A stretch of DNA of 64,000 bases from Streptomyces sp. 135. Lineage in GTDB: Bacteria; Actinomycetota; Actinomycetes; Streptomycetales; Streptomycetaceae. Under the pieces are notes generated by a model. It made no database searches. It was not told the origin of the DNA and saw nothing but the letters and a program-made list of their open reading frames with translations. Positions 18,642 to 26,541 of this stretch are shown one piece after another (the stretch's first letter is position 1; the number at the start of each line of letters is the position of its first letter). The stretch lies in the NCBI RefSeq assembly GCF_020026305.1, contig NZ_CP075691.1, forward strand, positions 4,960,001-5,024,000. The letters are read 5' to 3'. The position numbers and the translations under genes are program-made.

Positions 18642-19505
18642 GTGCACCGCCGGCACAACGGGTTGAAGACCGCCGTACTCCTCGGGGGACTGTCCGCGCT
18701 CATCCTCGTCATCGGCAGTTTCTTCGGGCGTACGGGCCTGATCGTCGCGCTCTTCGTAGCCCTCGGCACGAACGCGTACGCGTACTGGAACAGCGACAAA
18801 CTCGCCCTGCGCGCCATGCGCGCCCGCCCGGTCAGCGAATTCGAGGCCCCCACGCTGTACCGCATGGTCCGCGAGCTCTCCACCCAGGCCCGCCAGCCCA
18901 TGCCCCGCCTGTACATCTCGCCCACGGAGGCCCCGAACGCCTTCGCGACCGGCCGCAATCCGCGCAACGCCGCGGTGTGCTGCACCGACGGCATCCTGCG
19001 CCTCCTCGACGAGCGTGAGCTGCGCGGCGTCATCGGCCACGAGCTGAGCCACGTCTACAACCGCGACATCCTGATCTCCTCGGTGGCGGGCGCCCTCGCC
19101 TCCGTGATCATGTTCCTGGTCAACTTCGCCTGGCTCATCCCCGTCGGCCGGTCGAACGACAACGAAGGTCCCGGCATCTTCGGGATGCTCCTGATCATGC
19201 TGCTGGGCCCGCTGGCGGCCTCCATCATCCAGCTGGCCATCAGCCGCTCCAGGGAGTACGAGGCCGACGCCTCCGGCGCACAGCTCACCGGCGACCCCCT
19301 CGCTCTCGCGAGCGCCCTGCGTAAACTCGAAGCCGGGACAAAGCAGTTGCCGCTGCCGCCCGAGCCCCGCCTCGAGACGGCGAGCCACATGATGATCGCG
19401 AACCCCTTCCGTCCGGGGCAGGGCATGTCCAAGATGTTCTCCACGCATCCCCCGATGGCGGAGCGCATCGCCCGACTCGAGCAGATGGCAGGTCGTCAGC
19501 AGTGA
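18642..19505 (+). CDS. htpX: HtpX-type membrane zinc metalloprotease (M48)
   Basis: A 287-aa protease with two N-terminal membrane helices (residues ~10-45), the zinc motif HELSH (His133, Glu134, His137) and a second membrane pair. The third ligand is in SREYEADASG. HtpX degrades misfolded membrane proteins. The GTG at 18642 was chosen because GGAGG sits 8 nt upstream and it gives the usual family length; an upstream ATG would add 18 residues not typical of the family. The stop overlaps the next gene (GTGA), so the two are probably co-translated. Confidence 0.92.
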   Translation: MHRRHNGLKTAVLLGGLSALILVIGSFFGRTGLIVALFVALGTNAYAYWNSDKLALRAMRARPVSEFEAPTLYRMVRELSTQARQPMPRLYISPTEAPNAFATGRNPRNAAVCCTDGILRLLDERELRGVIGHELSHVYNRDILISSVAGALASVIMFLVNFAWLIPVGRSNDNEGPGIFGMLLIMLLGPLAASIIQLAISRSREYEADASGAQLTGDPLALASALRKLEAGTKQLPLPPEPRLETASHMMIANPFRPGQGMSKMFSTHPPMAERIARLEQMAGRQQ

Positions 19506-19897
19506 AGACAATCCTCAACGTCATATGGCTCGTCCTCTGCGGGTTCTGGATGTTCCTCGGCTACCTGGTGGCGGGCGTGCTGCTCTGCGTCACGGTCATC
19601 GGCATCCCGTTCGGCCTGGCCAGCTTCCGCATCGGCCGCTATGCCCTGTGGCCCTTCGGCTACGCCGCGGTCGAGCGCCGCGACGCGGGCGCGCCCTCCT
19701 GCGTGGGCAACGTCCTGTGGCTGCTCCTCGCGGGCTGGTGGCTCGCGCTCGGCCACATCGCCACGGGCCTCCTCCTGTGCGTCACGATCATCGGCATCCC
19801 CCTCGGCGTCGCCAACTTCAAGCTGATCCCGGTCTCACTGCTGCCGCTCGGCCGTGAGATCGTCCGCACGGACCAGCCGTTCACCGCCCGCTACTAG
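19502..19897 (+). CDS. YccF-family inner membrane protein
   Basis: A 131-aa protein made of two similar halves. Each half has a hydrophobic helix pair and the repeated motif LLCVTVIGIPFG / LLCVTIIGIPLGVANFKL, which defines the YccF domain. Biochemical role unknown. Overlap with htpX by 4 nt suggests a link to membrane protein quality control, which is inference. Confidence 0.85.
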   Translation: MKTILNVIWLVLCGFWMFLGYLVAGVLLCVTVIGIPFGLASFRIGRYALWPFGYAAVERRDAGAPSCVGNVLWLLLAGWWLALGHIATGLLLCVTIIGIPLGVANFKLIPVSLLPLGREIVRTDQPFTARY

Positions 19898-19978
19898 ACC
19901 CGGCACCCTCCGGTGCGACAGCCGGAGAGGAGCGACGCGCCGGGTCTGATTGTCAGTGCCGTGGTCCACCATGAACTC

Positions 19979-20527
19979 ATGACCGACACCGAGCAGTTGC
20001 TGGCCCGCGTCGCCGCCGAGGCGCGCGCCACCCGCCCCTGGGGATGGGACGTCCTGCCCGCACCCCTGGACGCGAAGACCCTGGCCCGCGCGGAGGCCGC
20101 CCTGGGCTTTCGCCTGCCGCCGCTGCTCGCCGCCCTCTACACCCGCATAGGCGACGGCGGGTTCGGCCCGGAGTACGGCCTGTTGCCCCTGCTCGAAGGC
20201 AAGTCCTCCGGAGGTGAGCCGACTGTCGTCGAGAAGTACCTCGGGATGCGCGACTCCGACGACTGGGGCTGGCCGGAAGGCGTGCTGCCGATATCCCACT
20301 GGGGATGCGCGATGTACGCGTGCGTGAACTGCCGTACGGACACCGCCCAGGTCCTGCTCTTCGAACCCAACGGCGGAGATCCGGACCAGGCCTGGTTCGT
20401 CGACTCCCCGAGCCTCACGACCTGGCTCACCGCCTGGCTCGACGGCACGGGCTGGTACGAGGAGAACAACGACGGCCCGGAACTGCCGACATGGCGAGAC
20501 GACCACGCGCGCGTGACGCCCGCCTGA
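19979..20527 (+). CDS. SMI1/KNR4 (SUKH) family protein
   Basis: A 182-aa protein with SUKH-domain features: an N-terminal LARAEAALGFRLPPLLAALYTRIGDGGFGPEYGLLPL core and a C-terminal acidic/aromatic segment (DSPSLTTWLTAWLDG). SUKH proteins are often immunity proteins of contact-dependent or polymorphic toxins, but solitary housekeeping-like copies are common in Streptomyces. No toxin gene is adjacent. The start is the ATG at 19979; a GTG at 19961 is an alternative. Confidence 0.75.
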   Translation: MTDTEQLLARVAAEARATRPWGWDVLPAPLDAKTLARAEAALGFRLPPLLAALYTRIGDGGFGPEYGLLPLLEGKSSGGEPTVVEKYLGMRDSDDWGWPEGVLPISHWGCAMYACVNCRTDTAQVLLFEPNGGDPDQAWFVDSPSLTTWLTAWLDGTGWYEENNDGPELPTWRDDHARVTPA

Positions 20528-20611
20528 GGTGACGCCCGCCTGACACAGTGCAGCGGAGCGATCGACCACGTCCTGCCCGCCCCGCTGCCCGCGCCCGGCC
20601 ACACCGAAGCG

Positions 20612-21844
20612 TCAGCGCAGCCGCCGTACCCCGTATGCCGCGACCCCCACCGCCAACACCGCCCCACCGGCCACCACCGACGACAACGGCAGCGCGAACG
20701 CCAGTACCACGCACCCAAGACCACCCACAGCCGGCACGGCACGCGCCGCGACCGACGAACTGAGCGTCCACGCCGAGGCATTGGCGACCGCGTAGTACAC
20801 GAGCACCCCAAAGGAGGAGAAGCCGATCGCCCCGCGCACATCCACCGTCGCCGCCGCCACCGCCACCACCGCGCCCACCGCGAGCTCCGCGCGATGCGGC
20901 ACCCGGAAGCGCGGGTGCACGGCCGCGAGCGCCCCCGGCAGGTGCCTGTCCCGTGCCATGGCGAGGGTCGTCCGCGAGACGCCCAGGATCAGCGCCAGCA
21001 GCGAGCCGAGCGCCGCCACCGCGGCCCCCACCCGCACGACGGGCACGAGCCCCGGCACACCCGCCGCACGCACCGCGTCGGCGAGCGGAGCGGTCGCGTC
21101 GGCGAGCCCGGAGGGGCCGAGGACGGACAGCACGGCGACCGCCACGGCCGTGTACACGCACAGGGCGATACCCAGCGCCAGGGGGATCGCCAGTGGAATA
21201 GTGCGCTCCGGGTCACGCACCTCCTCGCCGAGCGTCGCGATCCGCGCGTACCCCGCGAAGGCGAAGAACAGCAGCCCGGCGGCCTGGAGCACCCCGCCGA
21301 CCCCGCCCGAGAGCCCCACATAGAGACGCCCCGCGTCGGCCGCCCCCGAACCGAGGCAGGCGACGACGACCGCCGCCAGCACGGTGAGGACCACCGCCAC
21401 GATCCCACGCGTCAGCAGCGCCGACTTCTGGACGCCCAGATAGTTCACGGCGGTGAGCAGCACCACGGCCCCGACCGCCACCGCGTGCGCCTGCCCCGGC
21501 CAGACGTATGCCCCCACGGTCAGTGCCATCGCCGCACAGGACGCGGTCTTGCCGACGACGAACGCCCAGCCCGCCAAGTACCCCCAGAACTCCCCGAGCC
21601 GCTCCCGGCCGTACACGTAGGTCCCGCCCGAGGCCGGATAGCGGGCGGCGAGCCGCGCCGACGACATCGCGTTGCAGTACGCGACCACGGCGGCAACCCC
21701 GAGGCCGATCAGCATCCCGGACCCCGCGGCGTCCGCTGCCGGCCCGAGCGCCGCGAAGATCCCCGCCCCCACCATCGACCCGAGACCGATCACCACGGCG
21801 TCGAAGACACCGAGGGTCCGCCGAAGTTCTGGCTGCTGTGTCAT
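20612..21844 (-). CDS. APC-family amino acid permease
   Basis: A 410-aa transporter with about 12 membrane helices and the APC signature near the start: VVIGLGSMVGAGIFAALGP, then YPASGGTYVYGRERLGEFWGYLAGW. It probably imports or exchanges an amino acid by proton symport. The ATG at 21844 (MTQQPELRRTLG) was chosen as it starts just before the first helix. It converges with the SUKH gene and diverges from the YeaQ-type gene. Substrate not predictable. Confidence 0.85.
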   Translation of the reverse strand: MTQQPELRRTLGVFDAVVIGLGSMVGAGIFAALGPAADAAGSGMLIGLGVAAVVAYCNAMSSARLAARYPASGGTYVYGRERLGEFWGYLAGWAFVVGKTASCAAMALTVGAYVWPGQAHAVAVGAVVLLTAVNYLGVQKSALLTRGIVAVVLTVLAAVVVACLGSGAADAGRLYVGLSGGVGGVLQAAGLLFFAFAGYARIATLGEEVRDPERTIPLAIPLALGIALCVYTAVAVAVLSVLGPSGLADATAPLADAVRAAGVPGLVPVVRVGAAVAALGSLLALILGVSRTTLAMARDRHLPGALAAVHPRFRVPHRAELAVGAVVAVAAATVDVRGAIGFSSFGVLVYYAVANASAWTLSSSVAARAVPAVGGLGCVVLAFALPLSSVVAGGAVLAVGVAAYGVRRLR

Positions 21845-21948
21845 GCGCCGCACCTTACGGATCACCGCAACCGCAGCCCTCCGTAGAGACGTCCTCCAGG
21901 ACAACAGCGCACAAAGAGCTCACCGCGCGAGAAAGGCCGGGTCACTGC

Positions 21949-22215
21949 ATGGGCATCATCAGCTGGATCGTTCTGGGACTGCTCGCCGGAGCCGTCGCCA
22001 AACTGCTGCTGCCCGGCCGCGACCCGGGCGGCTTCATCGGCACGACCGTCATCGGCATCGCGGGCGCCTTCATCGGCGGCTGGATCTCCGCCCGCTATCT
22101 CGACCGCCCGATCGTCAACCACTTCTACGACGGCGCCACCTGGGCGGCGGCCATCGGCGGCTCGCTCGTCCTGCTGGTCGCCTACCGCATCCTCTTCGGC
22201 CACTCGCGCCGCTGA
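21949..22215 (+). CDS. GlsB/YeaQ/YmgE-family small membrane protein
   Basis: An 88-aa protein with three hydrophobic segments and the family motif IISWIVLGLLAGAVAKLLLPG, followed by GGFIGTTVIGIAGAFIGGWI. The family is labelled transglycosylase-associated, but its biochemical activity is not established; members are often stress-induced. The ATG at 21949 has AAAGG about 13 nt upstream. A strong hairpin terminator follows. Confidence 0.85.
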   Translation: MGIISWIVLGLLAGAVAKLLLPGRDPGGFIGTTVIGIAGAFIGGWISARYLDRPIVNHFYDGATWAAAIGGSLVLLVAYRILFGHSRR

Positions 22216-22226
22216 GAACAGAGACC

Positions 22227-22254
22227 GGCGGCCCGTCCAAAGGGACGGGCCGCC
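22227..22254. terminator. Hairpin terminator between convergent genes
   Basis: GGCGGCCCGTCC (22227-22238) pairs with GGACGGGCCGCC (22243-22254) around AAAG. It lies between the YeaQ-type gene and the yajQ stop and probably serves both. Confidence 0.75.
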
Positions 22255-22270
22255 GGGTACACGCGTCTGT

Positions 22271-22759
22271 CTACCGGTAGTTCACGAACTGCAGCGCGAA
22301 GTCGAAGTCCTGACCCTTGAGCAGCGCCTGCACGGCCTGGAGGTCGTCCCGGCTCTTCGAGCTGACCCGCAGCTCGTCGCCCTGGACCTGCGCCTTGACG
22401 CCCTTCGGGCCCTCGTCACGGATGATCTTGGCGACCTTCTTCGCGTTCTCCTGGGAGATGCCCTCCTCGATCGAGGCGAAGATCTTGTACTCCTTGCCGG
22501 ACAGCTGCGGCTCGCCCGCGTCCAGCGCCTTCAGCGAGATGCCGCGCTTGACCAGCTTGGACTGGAAGACATCGAGGATCGCCTTGACCCGCTCCTCGCC
22601 GCTCGCCTCCATCAGGATCTTCTCGCCGGACCACGAGATCGAGGCGCCCGTGCCCTTGAAGTCGTAGCGCTGCGAGATCTCCTTGGCGGCCTGGTTGAGG
22701 GCGTTGTCGACCTCCTGCCGCTCGACCTTCGAGACGATGTCGAAACTGGAGTCGGCCAT
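22271..22759 (-). CDS. YajQ-family nucleotide-binding protein
   Basis: A 162-aa protein of the YajQ (DUF520) family: MADSSFDIVSKVERQEVDNA at the start, RYDFKGTGASISW, and the C-terminal DDLQAVQALLKGQDFDFALQFVNYR-type ending. Some homologues bind cyclic di-GMP; others were reported to bind tRNA or nucleotides. It is monocistronic and, as in S. coelicolor from memory, lies just upstream of the tRNA-Tyr site used by SLP1-type elements. Confidence 0.92.
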   Translation of the reverse strand: MADSSFDIVSKVERQEVDNALNQAAKEISQRYDFKGTGASISWSGEKILMEASGEERVKAILDVFQSKLVKRGISLKALDAGEPQLSGKEYKIFASIEEGISQENAKKVAKIIRDEGPKGVKAQVQGDELRVSSKSRDDLQAVQALLKGQDFDFALQFVNYR

Positions 22760-22955
22760 GTCCTGTGGCTCCTTGTATCGGGGTGTGCGTACTCAGCGGA
22801 TACACGGCCGCCTGACGCTGGCCGCATCCGCAAAGCCTAGCCACCGCCCCCGCGCGGGGTGCCGATCAATCGGGTGGCGAAGCACCCCTGTCCATCAGGT
22901 ATCGTTTACGTCGTTGCCACGGAGCGCCGCGAAAGCGGGGCGAGGCAGCAAACCC

Positions 22956-23000
22956 GGCGGTGTGGCTCAGCCTTCCCAGGTTCGAATCCTGGCGCCGCCA
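22956..23000 (+). pseudogene. tRNA-Tyr remnant, left end: D arm and anticodon arm missing
   Basis: The 5' acceptor strand GGCGGTG (22956-22962) pairs with CGCCGCC (22993-22999), and the T arm CCAGG-TTCGAAT-CCTGG is intact. Between them only TG plus the 3' part of the variable arm (GGCTCAGCC) remain. About 37-40 nt with the D stem-loop and the whole anticodon arm are gone, so this cannot be a working tRNA. The upstream sequence (22880-22955) looks like a normal tRNA promoter/leader region. The identity as Tyr comes from the right-end copy, which has a GTA anticodon. Confidence 0.8.
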
Positions 23001-23005
23001 CACGA
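22964..23005 (+). repeat. Left attachment site (42-bp direct repeat)
   Basis: GGCTCAGCCTTCCCAGG through CGCCGCCACACGA, 42 nt, is identical to 44446-44487. It covers the variable arm, T arm and 3' acceptor of tRNA-Tyr plus 5 nt. Flanking sequence diverges at once on both sides, marking the element boundary. Confidence 0.92.
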
Positions 23006-23006
23006 C

Positions 23007-23052
23007 CGAAAGGGTCTGTGACCAGCAGCAATGCTGATCACAGACCCTTTCG
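23007..23052. terminator. Long two-tier perfect hairpin next to the left attachment site
   Basis: CGAAAGGGTCTGTGA (23007-23021) pairs over 15 bp with TCACAGACCCTTTCG (23038-23052). Inside, CAGCA pairs with TGCTG around GCAA. It lies 2 nt after the att repeat, on the element side, and probably ends tRNA transcription. No T-tract follows. It could also matter for recombination-site recognition. Confidence 0.65.
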
Positions 23053-23164
23053 TCGTTGATGGGCCCGACTTGATCGTTATGGGCGCTTTTTCCCAGTGTG
23101 TCTCACCCTGATTCGGGTGCTGACCAGTCCGTGTGGGGCAGGCGTGGGGCAGCTTCCGCCCCTC

Positions 23165-24532
23165 CTAGCTGCCGTTCTTCAACGCCCGCTCGATCCGGGC
23201 ATTGGCTGTAGCGGCGCCGCCGTCCAGGCACTTCGCGTAGACCCGGAACAACACGGCCACGCTGTGGCCGGCGCGCGCGGCTACTTCCTGCGGTTCCACC
23301 CCGGAACTGAGCCATGTGGATACGGCGGCGTGGCGAAGATCATAAGGACGCTTCGCCAGGAGCGACGCGCACTGAGCGGGCGTGAGGGCACGAGAACGGG
23401 CCTCCGCCCACACCTCGCCGTATCCGGTGTCCTGGATGAGTCCGCCACGCTGCGTCCGGAACAGCCGCCCGTCCGGGGCGACGCCGTACGCGGTGATGTG
23501 CCACCGAAGCAGGTTCACGAGATCGGGCGGGATCGGAACAGTGCGCACTGCTTTCCGGGGCCGGTGCTTGAGCCCCCGCCGGTCGTGAGCCTCCCCGCTG
23601 TCAGTCCAGGCCGACCCCGAGCGCGGACGGGTTTCCCGGAGTCGCAGGGTGCCCCACCCCCGGCGGGGCAGTTCGCAGTCCTGGAGACGGAGGCCGATGA
23701 CTTCCGCCGGCCGTGCCGCCGCGTAGTACATGCAGCCGAAGAACGCGACCAGGCGCCGCCCGCGTGGGCTCTGCGTACGCACGGCATCGAGCAGGGCGAG
23801 AGCTTGCCGGGGGTCCGGTACGGAGGCGGGGTCCAGTTCCTCCGCTACCTGCTCCGGGGACTTCCACTGCACCTGTGGCAGGGGGTTGTCCGTCAGTCGT
23901 CCGGCGTCAACGGCGTAGCCGAGAGCGTTGTGGAAAATGGCCCGCTTCCGGCGGATGGTCGATGCCGCCGCTGTGGTGCCGTCCAGTTTCTTGGTCAAGG
24001 CGTCCAGGGCGGCGCGTACCTGCATACGGTCGGCCAGCGCGGACGTGGGCACGGACTTCCGCTCGAACCACGCCAACACGGCGGCCACCTCGTCGGGCGG
24101 GTCCTGATCGCGACGACTCACGTTGAATGCCCAGCTATAGAGGGCCGTCCGCACCGTCTGGGCATCAGCCATTCCCTTGGCGTCCCTCACGAGAGCGGGC
24201 GTAACGGTAGCCATGGCTTCCGCGAGCGTCCGACGGGTGGAGCCGGGGGAGTGCTGCCACTTCATCTCGATGTACTCGCGGGCGTGCTGGTACCAACTGA
24301 CATCGTTGCGTTGGCGCAACTCGGAGAGTGGCGCCCCGGTGGACTCGTCGAACGGCTCGCCGGCGTGAGCGGCCCGCAGTAACTCGGCGCGCCGCCCCTC
24401 TGCCAACGTCTTGGTGCGGAACGTCTGCGAGTGCGGCGTCTCGCCCGTCTTCCAGCGCAGTTCCGCTGAGGTCTGTCCACGATCCTTCCGCTGCCGGACG
24501 GACCAAATTCGAACGTCGTACGTCTTCCCCAT
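23165..24532 (-). CDS. int: Tyrosine site-specific integrase
   Basis: This 455-aa tyrosine recombinase integrates and excises the element at tRNA-Tyr. An N-terminal SAM-like DNA-binding region precedes the catalytic domain. Catalytic residues seen are Arg274 (AAARPAEV), box II Tyr397-x-x-Arg400-His401 (PYDLRHAAVSTWL; the first His of the usual HxxR is Tyr), His423 (GHS) and the nucleophile Tyr432. Stop and attachment site are 160 nt apart, the usual int-attP arrangement. ATG 24532 has AGGAGG about 6 nt upstream. Probably co-expressed with xis. Confidence 0.95.
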   Translation of the reverse strand: MGKTYDVRIWSVRQRKDRGQTSAELRWKTGETPHSQTFRTKTLAEGRRAELLRAAHAGEPFDESTGAPLSELRQRNDVSWYQHAREYIEMKWQHSPGSTRRTLAEAMATVTPALVRDAKGMADAQTVRTALYSWAFNVSRRDQDPPDEVAAVLAWFERKSVPTSALADRMQVRAALDALTKKLDGTTAAASTIRRKRAIFHNALGYAVDAGRLTDNPLPQVQWKSPEQVAEELDPASVPDPRQALALLDAVRTQSPRGRRLVAFFGCMYYAAARPAEVIGLRLQDCELPRRGWGTLRLRETRPRSGSAWTDSGEAHDRRGLKHRPRKAVRTVPIPPDLVNLLRWHITAYGVAPDGRLFRTQRGGLIQDTGYGEVWAEARSRALTPAQCASLLAKRPYDLRHAAVSTWLSSGVEPQEVAARAGHSVAVLFRVYAKCLDGGAATANARIERALKNGS

Positions 24533-24601
24533 CGGGGGCCCTCCTGCGAACAGGGCCCGGCTCGTGCCGGGCCCCGTGGGTGAGTTGGTCTGTCGGTGCG
24601 A

Positions 24602-24790
24602 TCAGTAGGCGGGGGAGTCCAGGTTGCTGAGCCAGTTGTCCAGGTCGGTGCGGCGGACTCGCAGGTGACCGTTGGGCAGCTTCACGAGTCGTGGCGCCTG
24701 CCCACGGGCGCGCATGCGGTAGAAGGCAGCGCGGCTCATGCCGATTTCGGTGAGGACTTCAGGGAGCTTGAGCATCTTGGTGCCAGCCAA
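24602..24790 (-). CDS. xis: Excisionase (MerR-like helix-turn-helix)
   Basis: A 62-aa protein with a single winged helix: LKLPEVLTEIGMSRAAFYRM, then LPNGHLRVRRTDLDNWL. The size and position directly upstream of int match AICE and plasmid excisionases, which bend DNA and direct the integrase to excision. It is 69 nt from the int start. Confidence 0.9.
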   Translation of the reverse strand: MAGTKMLKLPEVLTEIGMSRAAFYRMRARGQAPRLVKLPNGHLRVRRTDLDNWLSNLDSPAY

Positions 24791-24838
24791 GGTGATGACT
24801 CCTTCTCGGGGCGAGTCGTCCGGGGGTCCCTCTGAGGG

Positions 24839-25040
24839 CCGCTACTTCCGCTACCGCCGCTACCGTGCAGGTCAGGGGCCTGTTTGGGGTAGCGGGAAGG
24901 GGTAGCGGTAGCGGATGGGTAGCGGGGCGGTAGCGGCAATCAGGGCCGGTTGCCGCTACCGCGTCAGTGCTGGTCAGGCCACGTTTTCGGTGCCGGGTAG
25001 CGGAGGTAGCGGACTTTCCGGGGGCGGGGGGCAGTAGCGG
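24839..25040. repeat. Array of twelve TAGCGG/CCGCTA hexamers (candidate replication origin)
   Basis: TAGCGG occurs on the plus strand at 24890, 24903, 24909, 24920, 24931, 24998, 25007 and 25035. The complement CCGCTA occurs at 24839, 24848, 24857 and 24953. Most copies extend to GGTAGCGG. The array fills the gap between xis and the DUF3631 ATPase gene and continues into its last codons, encoding PLPPLPGT. Density and partly regular spacing (9 and 11 bp) suggest iterons bound by a replication or excision protein. Confidence 0.65.
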
Positions 25041-26125
25041 GCCCACGCGTCCCAGAGATCGGCGGCGTAGTAGCCCTTGAGGACGCTCCCGGCGGTCTTG
25101 ATGTTGCGGGAGGCGATGGGCTCGTTGTCCGCCGTCATGTACTCCGCGAGCATCTTGGACAGGCGCCGGTTGTCGAGCGGCTTGCCGTGCAGGTCCGCCC
25201 ACGGCGCATCGTCCAGGGCGTTGAGCCGGTCCAGGATCGCGACCGTGGGAAGCCGGTCGATGCCGGCCATGACGTGGTCGCGCAGGTCGGTCAGCAGCCG
25301 TACCCCGAGACTGCCCTTGTCGTTGGCCTTGGACGCGGTGACCAGGGTGACGCAGGCTTCGCGGGCCCGGTCGGGCCAGTGGCCGCCGGCGGCGTCGGCG
25401 ATGGCGAGCAGCGGTTCCCACACGTCCGCGGGCCGGTCGGTGACCCCTTCCGGCATCTCGGGCCACGCGTCCACGACGGACGCGCGGGCCTGTTCTGCCC
25501 AGGTGGCGAGCCGGTCCCGGAGCTTGTGTCCCTCGGCCTCGTGGACGCGGGCCCGGAAGGGTTCCACCTTCTCGTTGCGGGCCCGGCGGCGCATGCGGAT
25601 GACGACGGCCCGGCTCATGATCGTGTCGGGCAGGGACCCGAGACCGGCGACCGCGACCGCGCAGTACGAGGGGAACGCCTGCACGGTCTGCTGCCCGCCG
25701 TCCCCGATGCACCGGTAGGTGACCCCGGTACGGCGGTGGCCGGCGTTGAGGAATCCGCGCAGTTCCTCGTTGTCTCCCGCCTTGGGCCCGAAGACCGTGT
25801 CAATCTCGTCGAACAGGATGGTGGGCTTGCCGTTGCCCGACGAGACGGAGCGGAACAGGGCGGCGGCGGACGCGTTGACGGCCGTCATGGGCTGCGGCAC
25901 GAGCGTTTCCACGATCTCCAGCGCCCGCGTCTTCCCGGACCCCGGTTCGGGGGACAGGAAGGCGATACGGGGAGTGGAGTCGAAACAGTCGAGCAGGTGC
26001 GCGTGCGCGTCCCACAACGTCACCGCGACGAACGCGGCCTCGTGCGGGAAGACGTTGAACCGGCGGTGGAAGGCTTCCACCTCGTTGAGCAGAGCGGCGC
26101 CGTCGCTGGCGGTCGGGGTGGTCAT
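24974..26125 (-). CDS. DUF3631-type P-loop ATPase, probable AICE replication protein
   Basis: A 383-aa protein. Walker A is EPGSGKT (residues 60-66) and Walker B is ILFDEID (103-109), followed by the DUF3631 C-terminal region containing LLTDLRDHVM and LNALDDAPWADLHGKPLDNRRLSKML. Such proteins pair with prim-pol enzymes in AICE and phage replication modules and may act as helicase or loader. The ATG 26125 overlaps the preceding stop (ATGA). The end of the gene contains part of the TAGCGG array. Confidence 0.85.
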   Translation of the reverse strand: MTTPTASDGAALLNEVEAFHRRFNVFPHEAAFVAVTLWDAHAHLLDCFDSTPRIAFLSPEPGSGKTRALEIVETLVPQPMTAVNASAAALFRSVSSGNGKPTILFDEIDTVFGPKAGDNEELRGFLNAGHRRTGVTYRCIGDGGQQTVQAFPSYCAVAVAGLGSLPDTIMSRAVVIRMRRRARNEKVEPFRARVHEAEGHKLRDRLATWAEQARASVVDAWPEMPEGVTDRPADVWEPLLAIADAAGGHWPDRAREACVTLVTASKANDKGSLGVRLLTDLRDHVMAGIDRLPTVAILDRLNALDDAPWADLHGKPLDNRRLSKMLAEYMTADNEPIASRNIKTAGSVLKGYYAADLWDAWARYCPPPPESPLPPLPGTENVA

Positions 26126-26541
26126 GCGGCGGCCCTCCCTTCGGGGGTTGCGGCGGGAGCTCCCGTGCAGGCGGATTGGTGGGCGTCGTACTCGGCGACC
26201 AGCGCGGCCACCTTCTCGGGGCCGGTGGCGGCGCCGGTCTGCCCGCAGCGGCAGGCGTAGGCGGCGGTGGGCAGGGCTCCGGGCCGGGTGGACCAGCGGG
26301 CGCCGTCGTAGTGGTGCCGGTAGACCGGCGGGGCGAAGATCCGGATACCGGGCGCGTCCGGGGCCGGGTCGAGCCCGGGCCGGATTTGGGATCGGTTCGG
26401 GAAAAGGGCGGTTACGACGCCCTTGCGGGCGGCGTCTTTCGGCTCGCCTACGCCCGCCGCGTCCACAGGCTGTGGAGCGGCTTGCGGGCCGGTGGTCCGG
26501 CTGGTGGGGCAATCCAGGTGGGGGGAGTTGGGGCCGGTCAT
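26122..26541 (-). CDS. Small conserved AICE protein of unknown function
   Basis: A 139-aa protein, starting MTGPNSPHLDCPTSRTT, with a Pro-rich first half and a conserved-looking second half (IRIFAPPVYRHHYDGARWS, ACRCGQTG, YDAHQSACTG). The Cys-x-Cys and the later Cys/His could bind zinc. It overlaps its neighbours by 4 nt on both sides (ATGA), so it is translated within the replication operon, between prim-pol and the ATPase. Confidence 0.7.
   Translation of the reverse strand: MTGPNSPHLDCPTSRTTGPQAAPQPVDAAGVGEPKDAARKGVVTALFPNRSQIRPGLDPAPDAPGIRIFAPPVYRHHYDGARWSTRPGALPTAAYACRCGQTGAATGPEKVAALVAEYDAHQSACTGAPAATPEGRAAA

Noticed and set aside
22956..23000. Intact tRNA-Tyr at the left junction
   Set aside because: Acceptor and T arm are present, but the anticodon arm and D arm are missing from the sequence.
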